A stretch of DNA of 64,000 nucleotides from Pectinophora gossypiella (lineage: Eukaryota; Arthropoda; Insecta; Lepidoptera; Gelechiidae), in contig NC_065429.1 of assembly GCF_024362695.1 (NCBI RefSeq), forward strand, positions 2,450,501 through 2,514,500, given 5' to 3'. Positions 28,801-40,800 of the stretch are shown piece after piece. Each line of letters opens with the position of its first letter. Within the stretch, counting starts at the first letter, position 1. The translations under genes were made by a program, and so were the position numbers. Under the pieces are notes generated by a model. The model saw only the letters and a program-made list of their open reading frames with translations. It made no database searches and was not told the origin of the DNA.

Positions 28801-31800
28801 CCATCCTGCCGCATATTATTGACAGGTGAGACCTACCTGTGTACCACATGTGACCCACGAATGCCCCTGATGCATATTGTCAGATGAGACCTACCTGTGT
28901 ACCACATGTGACCCACGAATGCCCCTGATGCAGATTGTCAGGTGAGACGTACCTATGTACCACATGTGCCCCACGAATGCCTCTAATGAAGATTGTCGGG
29001 TGAGACCTATCTGTGTACCACATGTGACCCACGAATGCTGAAAGGGCGGTTTTATAAGATAACAAGACAACCAGCCAGAATTTGAAGTTATTGGCCAGGA
29101 GCGATGCCAACCAAAGGGTTGATATCGTTAATTCAAATTCAAAAATATCTTTATTCAGTAGGTAACATAGTTACACTTTGAATCGTCATTTTTTACATAA
29201 CGAACGTCTCATCCGCTTGAAACTACTGCAGCTTCTCACAAGCTGTATAGCCGGGGAAAAGAAGCTGCAAGAAAAACCTCGGCAGAGCCCTAGAGATTCT
29301 TTAAAAACTTGTTGGTTACAAGTTGGTTGGGGGAATAGAGCATACTCCAACACGCTACTCCACTGCGGGTTGGTGAAGGTTAATCAATAATCGTAATTAA
29401 ACCGTTGACCTTTTTTACAATAGCTTCTAAATAATTACAATAATCATATTGAAACACATTATGCAAGGTTCTAACTATCCATTGTCAAGATTCCAACAGT
29501 CCTATTATGTTCTGCTTGGTTGGACTTCGATGAAGACTTTATAGTATGATGTCATACTTCTGATAGATAGATCATTTAATCTTGTATAAATTAAAAAAAA
29601 CATAAGCAAATACATTCCATTCAACTACAATTGTAACAACACACATACATACATAAACTCACGCCCGTAAATCCTAATGGGGTGGACCGAGCCACAAGTA
29701 ATCAAAGACAACTTGCAGCCACTGTTGATACGATGTCGTAAGCTGGATATGACGAACCTCATGGTGATAAGGGATCAGCCTATCGCCCATAACATTAGTC
29801 CATCATGTTAGAGGACACAATCCCTCTGTCGGTTTTTACGACATGCCCAGGAAGACAAGCAGCTGAACGTGTTCTATGTTTTTTGTTTGCTCCCAGAACA
29901 TTTAATTCTAGTCTTAACTTCAAATAAAATTAAAAGAAGGTTTGTCATAAAATGATGACAATGATGTAAAAGGAGGTACCCAAAATTAATACTAAAAAAC
30001 CTGAATTCCAGCTAAACCCCTCGTATTTCGAGAAGTCCCCATAGGACAAAATATCAAGTTGTTACAACGCTTCAAATGAGATATGTCTGAAATCTGTTGG
30101 TGGAGGGGCACGTTTTGACTTATCGTCCTTTTAAAATAAGAATACAAAATGTCCTTCAGCTCACGACATCGAGGCAAAGTCCCCAGAATACTGGCCACCT
30201 TGCTTCTATGCACCGCCTAATTGACCGCTCTAAGGTCGGAAGTTGCCTCGATGAGGCGAGCTGAAATCGTATTAAGCACATGTCGGGTACGCATCGTCTA
30301 AAACACGGTGGTAACACGTCATCAAACGAGCATACCTTGTTTTGTTATACCATGGCCCATTTTGTTATACCATGGCCCATTTTGTTATACCATGGCCCAT
30401 ACCTCGGGCACCAATGCACCCCACGTAAGCCACCCACTCCCCGCAGGCTGGCGGACACGAAGGAGGGCGTGCGCCACACGGCCCGCGTGTGCGTGTGCAC
30501 TCTGGGCGAGTGCCGCGCAGCCGCGCCGCGGGCCCTGCTGGCGCGGCTCACGCCCGTCACGCAGCACAAGGCGCCGCACGCGCGCGAGGAGGCGCTCAAG
30601 TGCATACACGCGCTTCTAGACACGTGAGTTCAAATTCAAAAATATCTTTATTCTATAGGTAACATAGTTATGGTAGTAATAGTAATCGTCAATTTTAACA
30701 TAACGAACGTCTCATCCGCCTAAAACTACTGCAGCTTCTCACAACCTGTATAGCCGGGGAAAAGAAGCTGCAAGAAAAACCTCGGCACAGGGCCCTAGAC
30801 TAAAAAAAAGTTCACAATACCAGAGCCTGTTTAAGTAATGAAGATAAAAAACTGCCTATTTCTGCCACCAGGGAGGTTAAAAAGGTCACATCCAAGCAGT
30901 TCATCTAAAAAAGCATTGACATGTGTGTGCATTGCGCACTTTTATATGCGCAAATGTCAAATTGCAATATTGCGTTTTTAGATGAATTCTCTCACTTTAA
31001 GGTCGCAGGTTCGAATCCAGCACAGGCCTAAACCAATGATTGTCGAATTTCTTTTCGAATTCATGTTTGGATCATAAATGATTATCACGTGCTCGGCGGT
31101 GGAGGAAAACATCGTGAGGAAACTCATATTCCCGAGATTGCATTTTCGGAGGTATGTGACCTAACCTGTATTGAGCTGGATTTCCCTTCGCGGGTTGGAA
31201 GGTCAGACAGGCAGTCGCTTCTGTAGAAAACGGGACCTGTTAAATCTTCAGGTTAGGTAAGCGGACCCTGTGAAAAACGGGATAATGATGAGTTTATTTA
31301 ACAGTCATGGAGCGTCAGAGCTCCAACTGCGGGCCGCGGTGCCTAGCTTAGCAGCGTCGATGGGCGACCCCAGCGGTGCCGTGCGAGACGCCGCCATGCA
31401 GCTGCTGGTCGATGTATATAGACATGTTGGTAAGTATTCATTCATTCATTATTGAGGAGCTCGGTGGCGCAGCGGTAAACGCGCTCGGTCTGCGTTTGTT
31501 GAAGTTAAGCAACTTGCGCAAAGGCCGGTCATAGGATGGGTGACCACAAATAAAAAAAGTTTTCATCTCGAGCTCCTCCGTGCTTCGGAAGGCACGTTAA
31601 GCCGTTGGTCCCGGGTGCATTAGCAGTCGTTAATAACCATCAATCCGCACTGGGCCCGCGTGATGGTTTAAGGCCCGATCTCCCTATCCATCCATAGGGA
31701 AGGCCCGTGCCCCAGCAGTGGGGACGTTAATGGGCTGATGATGATGATGGTAAGTATTCCAATATTCAATATTCTTTATTTGCATACTATGATGGTGTAC

Positions 31801-34800
31801 AAGTAAGTTACATACGAGTTTCACATCATAGACCCTTTCGGGCACAACAAAATAGAAGTTTAAAAGAGAGAAGGAAGCTTTTCATTTCACATACCATCTT
31901 AGATTGATAAGAAAATGTCAAGTCAGACCACGGAGGCTGTTCTGATGTTATACATCTACATTGTTTATGTTACAATATTTATACCTCTCACTTTGAAGTC
32001 GCAGGTTCGAATCCAGCACAGGCCTAAACCAATGATTGTCGAATTTCTTTTCGAATTCATGTTTGGATCACAAATGATTATCACGTGCTCAGCGGTGAAG
32101 GAAAACATGGTGAGGAAACTCATATTCCCGAGAAATGCATTTTCGGAGCTATGTGACCTAACCTGTATTGGGCTGGATTTCCCTTCGCGGGTTGGAAGGT
32201 CAGACAGGCAGTCGCTTCTGTAAAAAACCGGACCTGTCAAATCTTCAGGTTAGGTAAGCGGACCCTGTGAACGGGATAATGCTAGGGGGATGATGATGAC
32301 TCGGGTAATGTACTGTGAAAATATGTATTATTATTATTAGCCTGTATGATCCCACTGCTGGGCAAAGGCCTCCCCCATGTCTTTCCAAGTATCCCGGTTC
32401 TGTGCGAGCTCTATCCAGTCTTTTCGATAGCCGTCGAGATCATCGCGCCATCGTTTCCGGGGTCTACCACGTCTACGGTGTCCGTCCTGTGGTACCATGA
32501 TCTTTGCCCATCATTCCGGATGCATTGGCACTTTAGCCTGGCGGTCTTCTTGCCAACATCAGCTATACCGGTTTTTGAGCGCAGTACAGTGTTTTTAACT
32601 AGATCAATTCGAAAATATACAAACATGTGTAAATGTGTAATACCTAATTCCAGGTGAGAGGTTGCGTCAAGACTTGAGGAAGAAAGAGCTGGTACCGGCT
32701 TCTAAGCTAGCGCTGCTGGAACAGAAGTTTGATGAAGTTAGAGAAGCGGGACTTCTGCTGCCTACTGGTAAGCTCCCATAATAATATTCATTTATTTTTC
32801 TGTAGCCTAGTTGATGTCCTACTGCTGGGCAAAGGAAGAGAAAGATCCAGAAGGAGGAGGCTCCTTCTCTTTCCAACCATCCCTGTCTTGGGCATCGTTC
32901 AGGTGTTCTGGAAGGCATTTAGCTCATCGCATTACAAATTTAAGAGCCACGCTCTTGGCATTCTCCATTCTTGTCTATCAAAGACCAATTCTTTCACTTC
33001 CTTATAAGACACGACGTTCACCTTCTCTTTAATCTGTTCCATGTAAGCTCTACTTGGTCTTCCCCTTCCTCTCTTTCCTTGTAACTTCACTTTTCACTTC
33101 ACTCAGCATAAGCCGCGGCACCCATGCTACTTTTTAGGGAAAAATAGGACAGTGGTTTCCCTCTTGCCTTCCGCGCCGCAGTACTCTGTTTGACGCGAGT
33201 GCAGTGGGGATTATGTAGGCTGTTTCTGTCGTTTATGTACAGTCATGAGCAATATCATGTACCCACTTAAGAACTCTGTCGCACTATCATATTTGACATT
33301 TAATGAGACTTACGGTTTAATTTGTCAAACAAGTTAATGTGACATGGTTTCAAAGTGTATATATATTAGTACCCGTATATGGTTTGATAACCATTCCTCT
33401 AGTTATTAAATAACTTGTAATGTATACCCTCATTGGTTTTTAAAAGTTGTAGTTTCTAAGTTGTGTTGCTGTTGCAGTTTCTTGACATTTCTTCTCCTCA
33501 GCCATAACACCTTGCGAAATGACGTAAATTCAAAAATGTTATATTGACCTTCAACAAGTTTATCCATGATAATTACGTTGAATAAATGATTCTGATTTCT
33601 GAACGTTTCTCAGCTACCCAAGGCGTGGACGAGGCGGACTTCGTGGCTCGCACCGTCAAGCGTACCATGACGATACCCACGTCGGCCCGCACGAGAGACG
33701 GCGACAGCTCCGGCGCGTCCACTCCAGGTCAGTGTCTACAATATACACTTGTATTCTCTTCTTATCGTGTCCGGGTCTGGTGTCAGGGTTATTATTGAGC
33801 CGCCTGACATGGCTCATGTAACGACTACTTACTTACATCAGTAAGTAGTAACCAGGACCAACGGCTTAACGTGCCTTCCGAAGCACCGATCATCTTACTT
33901 TTTGGACAATCAGGTGATCAGCCTGTAATGTCCTAACCAAACTAGGGATCACAAAGTGATTTTTGTGATATGTCCCCACCGGGATTCGAACCCGGGACCT
34001 CCGGATCGTGAGCCCAACGCTCAACCACTGGACCACGGAAGCCGCTTGTATTACAAAGGGTAGTTTCCAACTAGTCAATTCAGTTACATTTAACTAAACG
34101 ATAATAGAAAAAAAGGCAACGTTTTTTGTCAACTTTAGATCAGTTTTTATGTAGTTATCAGAATTTCATAATTTATCTTTGAAGGGAAGTAATCCATTAA
34201 TGTAGTCATAAAACAGAATGTCCTGTAACTATTGTGTCTGGAAATTTCGGCCGCATGAAGATATAGTAACAATGGTGCTAATTCCTGTAAACACCATCGA
34301 ATTTTATTTTCAGTTATATCTGTCATTTTCTTATCCGCCGAAAGGGAAAGGGACGGGTAATCGACAAGCATAAAATTTATGGAACACACGTCAATTTTAA
34401 GCACAAATCTAAAACAACCGTCTAAAAATTTTACATTGGCCAATAACCCGACAGAATTAAGTTGACAGCACACGTCAAACGGTTTGCATACCAGCGAGAT
34501 GTCGTTTTGATTCGCCCGGGTTATTCATTCATTTACTCAATCTTCCTAAAATTTACAACTGACTATCATCTGTCTCTTTCCTTTTCGGCGGATAAGAAAA
34601 TGACAGGTATAACTTAAAGTAAAATTAGGAGGTGTCTGCAGGAATCGGGGCCAGTATGTTTTTTTCTTATTAACACGTTCAATGCCACGCCATGGGGGAC
34701 ACGGGTGAGCCAAACTGTATTGACCCATTTAGGCCGTGGGGGTCACCCGTGAACCAAGAGACGGTTTCGATTTAAACACGATTTACGGGTCACAAAGCAA

Positions 34801-37800
34801 CGATCTCATGTAAAACTGATAGAAGAGAGTTAGATATGAGTATTCTCTCGTGGCCCACCTGTGGGCTGTGTGGCGTTGAACGTGTTAATAACATAAATGA
34901 TAGCGAATGATGCAAGTAAATGGATTGTCATAATTTGTTTTCATTTGCTTGAATAAACTTTCAAAGCTTTGATCGCCATCTCTTATTGAAAGAACTAATT
35001 ACTATACCTACTGGAAAACTCCTTATTACTTTCGAGCATTTTAATAGAAATAATAATATTAATTAAGTGAATAAAAATAATAATTATGAATACTAACTTT
35101 AACATGTTTCTTCCACCATGTGCATCGTCGCCGGCGCTGTCACCGTAACCATCATCGCAAACTAAATCTGGTGATATGATCATCTTTCATCACTTTTTCT
35201 GTCACTATTGGAATTATGTATCACTTTTTATATACCATCGACCTTTTTATTTATATTTTATATTATTATAATTTTTTTACGATATTTTTTGTTTTATGTA
35301 TTTTGCGTGGTGAATCATGTATTTTTCCCATTTTCTATTTCTTTGCACCTATCCATAAATTTATATCTGCTTATTGATCCGTACATATTCAATAATTACA
35401 AAATTAATCTATCACTTTATACCGTATCATACTAATTCCGCAATCACATTGTTATTTGCACCGTATATCACTAAACTTTTCCAATTTCACTATCAAAATT
35501 CTCCCTAAAATGTGAGTGAATTACCACTTTTTGGGGTAAATATTGCGATTCTCCCTAAAATGTGGGTGAATTACCACTTTTTGGGGGTAAATGTTGCGAA
35601 TCTCCCTAAAATGTGGGTGAATTACCACTTTTTGGGGTAAATATTGCGAATCTCCCCAAAATGTGAGGTATTACCACTTTTTGGGGTAAATGTTGCGAAT
35701 CTCCCGAAAATTGGGGTAAACAGCGTGCGATCCTCCGAAGAAGACAGTCGCGGGGCTATATAGCTTGCCGTCAGCTAATAGAAAGCCTCCGCCCTCGAAA
35801 CTTGGAAGCGGAACTGGTACGTGTTACTTTATAGCCGGTCGCACTTTGGAAGCGTTTTTGTACCAATAAGGGACTTTCCAAGATATGTTCCCCAAAAACA
35901 ATATAGATGGCGTTGTACAGATTTAATATCATAATTAGCTGTATTCTTGAGCAAAGAATATATACATACATACATAAACTCACGCCCGTAATCCCTAATG
36001 GGGTGGGCAGAGCCACAAGAAATTTTTGTGTAGGGTGGCCAGATTTATCGTGTTCAGTTATATGTTCAGTTCTTTAGTTCGGGAGAATAAATGAAAGCAC
36101 TCTTCCTGATATCAGTTCACTGTATTGAGTTAGGTAGCGCACGTACCTATTACACACAGTACATATTACCGGAGCGGCGCACTATGGATCGAAAAATGGC
36201 TTTCATAGACATAGGGATTTAAAATTTTAAGTGGCGGTTTTTTTGCTGGATATAGCTTCTATTACCTATTACTATATAGGAAAATGATACCCGAGTTGAT
36301 TCTGTGCAAAAGCGGAAGAATTATAATTTTTTTACGAAAAATTTGTATGGAGCTACTATGAAAAATCCGATTATCTCGAAAACGGCAAAAAAAACCGTAA
36401 TATCCTGACAGATGGTTATCGTACTAATTATTTATGATTTTTTGACATAACTCATATAACGGTTTGAGCTGCCGTTTTTTTTTAAAAAATCGTCAAAATA
36501 AAAAATATTTATTTTTTGTTTCGAAACGGTTTCTTTCAAGTAAGACAGGTATTTAACAACATTATAAGACATAATGGCATCACGCCTGTATTCCTGATGG
36601 AGTAGGCAGGGGTTAAGTATACCCAAGTAAGTATAAAAATGGTTTTCATAGACATAGGGATTTAAAATTTTAAGTGGCGGTTTTTTTTGGCTGGATATAG
36701 CTTCTATTACCTATTACTATATAGGAAAATGATACCCGAGTTGATTCTGTGCAAAAGCGGATGAATTATAATTTTTTTACGAAAAATTTGTATGGAGCTA
36801 CTATGAAAAATCCGATTATCTCGAAAACGGCAAAAGAAACCGTAATATTCTGACAGCTAGTTATCGTACTAATTATTTATGATTATTTTGCACAGAATCA
36901 ACTCGGGTATCATTTTCCTATATAGGAATAGGTAATAGAAGCTATATCCAGCAACAAAAACCGCCACTTAAAATTTGAAATCCCCATGTCTATGAAAGCC
37001 ATTTTTATACTTACTTGGGTATACTTAACCCCTGCCTACTCCATCAGGAATACAGGCGTGATGCCATTTTGTCTTATAATGTTGTTAAATACCTGTGTTA
37101 CTTGAAAGAAACCGTTTCTAAACAAAAAATAAATATTTTTTATTTTGACGATTTTTAAAAAAAAACGGCATCTCAAACCGTTATATGAGTTATGTCAAAA
37201 AATCATAAATAATTAGTACAATAACCATCTGTCAGGATATTACGGTTTTTTTTGCCGTTTTCGAGATAATCGGATTTTTCATAGTAGCTCCATACAAATT
37301 TTTCATAAAAAAATTATAATTCATCCGCTTTTGCACAGAATCAACTCGGGTATCATTTTCCTATATAGTAATAGGCAATAGAAGCTATATCCAGCAAAAA
37401 AACCACCACTTAAAATTTTAAATCCCTATGTCTATGAAAGTCATTTTTCGATCCATAGTGCGGCGGCCGGGCTAAGACTGCCGACCCGTTAAGACATCGG
37501 AATACAGATACGCGATTAATATGCTATACTTATATAATATTTACTATGTCGCTACAAAATCAAAGACAACTTGCAGCCACTGTTGATACGATGTCGTAAG
37601 CTGGATATGATAAACCATATGGTGATAAGGGATCAGCCTATCGCCCATAACATTAGTCCATCATGTTAGAGGACGCAATCCCTCTGTCGGTTTTTACGAC
37701 ATGCCCGGGAAGACAAGCAGCTGAACGTGTTCTATGTTTTTTATTTGCTCCCAGAACAGGCTAGAAGCAAAGAATATATATTCAAAAAAAAATAATAATA

Positions 37801-40800
37801 TTATATGTATTTATATTCGGGCAAGTCTGGGGCTAAGTGCAAACTCATCAAAGGTAAAAAAAGCATCCAAAGTGCGACAGGCCTAAACATCATTATACTT
37901 TTTTTTTGTAGTTGCCAAATACAAAAATGTTTTTTATTTACAAAATGGCTACATCGGTCTCTCGAAATAATAAACTTTTATCATGACGGTAATTTTGTCG
38001 ATCTTAACAGTGACGCGCATGTTAAGGAAAATGACTAACTTGTCGATTTCGATTGTATTTATTCACTCGATCGAAAAAAATACTACATTGCGCATGTTAG
38101 CCCTTCAGGTGTCACGGAATAGCGCCATCTAGCGCATATTTTAGGAACTTGTTCGCTTCATTCGTTTATTTTTCTGACAATGTCCAAGATATTTGAAAAT
38201 GTAAAGTATTAACAAGAAAACCTTATAGATGTCGCTATTGACCATCGCCTATTATTATATAATTACGATTATCAAGGCGAAACACGGCTTTTATTTTGCG
38301 CTCTCAGTTATTCTCAATACCTATTTCTTCACCCAGTTTGTTTGTTTGGATTGGAGACTTGAGTTTTACTCCAACAATTCACAGTGGAGCAACATAAATA
38401 ATACTGATTAACATAAGACAAACACCACATAAACAAACATCAAAATAGGTAGTTCGTCCTATAGTTATCTTTCCATTTCATAAGTACAACACCATCAACT
38501 TATTTTCCAGTATCAAGTGTAGGCGGCAGCGGTTGCGGCGGCGAAGCGGGCGCGGTGTCTTCCGAAGCATTCGAAGCAGCTTTCGCCTGCAGCGCCCCCG
38601 CAGCGGTGTATGGCGCGAGGGGGCTAGACGACCTCTGTCGACATGCCGCTGCGTTGCTAGGGGATAGAGCAGCGGACTGGGAGAAACGATTAGATGCGGT
38701 AAGTGTAAGAAATTTACCCCAAAATGTGGGTAAATCAAAATTTTTGAGGGTAATTTGTTTTGTTGTTGTCTACCGTTGAAGAAAGATATAATACTGCGGA
38801 TTGGTAGAAATGGTTAGATGCGGTAAGAAATAAGATAGAAATTACCCTAAAATGTGGGTAAATGATATTTTTTGGGGTAAATACCTATGGCACGGGTGCT
38901 AGGTGACTTAAGTCGATATGCCCGTTGCATTGTTAAGAAAACAACCTGCGGACTGGGAAAACGATTGAATTTTACTACAAGAAATTTACCCCAAAATGTT
39001 GGTAAATTATATTTTTTTAGGGTAAATTGTTATGTGTACTAACGAACTAAAAAGCAATTGACTCCGTTATTGGAAGATGAAACTGCGGATTGGGAGAAAC
39101 GACGAGATGCAGTAACAAATAAGATAGAATTTACCCTAAAATGTGGGTAAATTATAACTTTTTGGGGTAAATATCTATGGCGCCCGGGTCTAGATGACTT
39201 GAGTCGTCGGGGAATCAAATTGCGGATTGAGAGAAACGAACTGTCTCCAAAATGTAGATATATTATCATATTTTAGGCAGACTATATGAAACGATTGATT
39301 GTGGCAAAATATTACGTTCAAAATTTACCCTAAAATTTGGGTAAATGCCAACTTTCGTTTAAGTGGGGGCCTGTTCAGCCCCTTGTACATAGGCTATTAT
39401 TTATGTTTATATGCTTTTTTCTTTTTTTTATTTCGGTATGTAGTAATTCTTCCTAAAATGTGATTGATGTACACACAAACCAAACTAAAATAGACGGCTT
39501 GCGGTTTTCTAGTTTTCGCCAAGTTGTACCAAAATATCAGTTCATAAATCAATGTTATTTCTTCCACCAGCTCAAGAAAATCCGGTCTCTGCTAACGGCG
39601 AACGCCCACGTCCAATATCCGACGGAGTTCGCGGCGCATCTCAAGGACCTATCGGTGCCGTTCCTAGTCGTCATCAAGGATTTGAGGAGTCAGGTATGTG
39701 TTCAAATATCATCATCATTAATGACGGACTTTCCAGGATACGTTCCCCAAAAAACATATAGATACCGCTGTCCAGGTTTAACGTGATAATTGCCTATTTT
39801 CTCAATTGTTTGGGTACATAATTGGGTAATTTCCTAGGTCAAAGATAAATTATGAAATTTTGATTACCAAATAAAGACAGTTCTGAAGGTGTCGAAAAAC
39901 GTTTTCCTTTTTCTATTTAACTTATTTATAAATTTTAATAAAGAAAAATGTTATAATAAGTGCGACATTTTGTCACGTTTTTCTATGACGTCACAGGTTT
40001 CTTATCATATTTTCGTGTTTTGATGTTTAGTAAAAAAGTAACTGATTTGATTAGTTCAGAGATATAATGGCAGAGGCATATATAAAAATAATTGTTGCTT
40101 GAAGCAGCCAATTGGAAAAAGGCAGTTTTGATTGGAAATAAGTTTTATTCAGTCAGAATCATTTATTCAACGTAATTATCATGGATAAACTTGTTGAAGG
40201 TCAATGTAACATTTTTGAATTTCCGTCATTTCGCAAGGTGTTATGGCTGAGGAGAAGAAATGACAAGAATCTGCAACAGCAACACATCTTTTAAATCAAT
40301 GAGGAGGGTACATTACAAGTTATTTAATAACTAGAGGAACACATTCAATACCAGACATTTTTATCATTTAGGTAGTCATTAATCTTATAATAAGCTTTTT
40401 TACATAAAGTAAGCTTCACGTGAGCTTTAAATTTATTCTCTGTCAAATTTAAAATATTTCATTTAGGGAATGAATATAACACTATGATTTTGCAGTTAAA
40501 CGCTGCGCAAAGGGTTACAGTGTAAAAATATAACCAAAACAATATGTTTGTTTACTCAAATTGTATGGGAACTGTCAAAAGTATAAGAACACTCAACAGT
40601 AGCGACACCTGACGGGAGAAATGGGCAGTTTTTATCCTCATTGATAATATATTTGTCAACAAAAGCACATAATAACGGGTTCTTACCGCGTTTAAATACC
40701 CCCATAAACCCATTCAAACGCGGTAAGAACCCGTTATTATGTGCTTTAATTATGATAATAACGGCGTAAACTTAAAACAAGCGACACCTGACGGGAGGAA

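Noticed and set aside
28811..29039. CRISPR-like array
   Set aside because: The 58-bp units are contiguous tandem copies without unique spacers in a eukaryotic intron.
31500..31546. 5S rRNA gene
   Set aside because: Only the internal control words are present, inside SINE-C. The 5' and 3' stems are missing.
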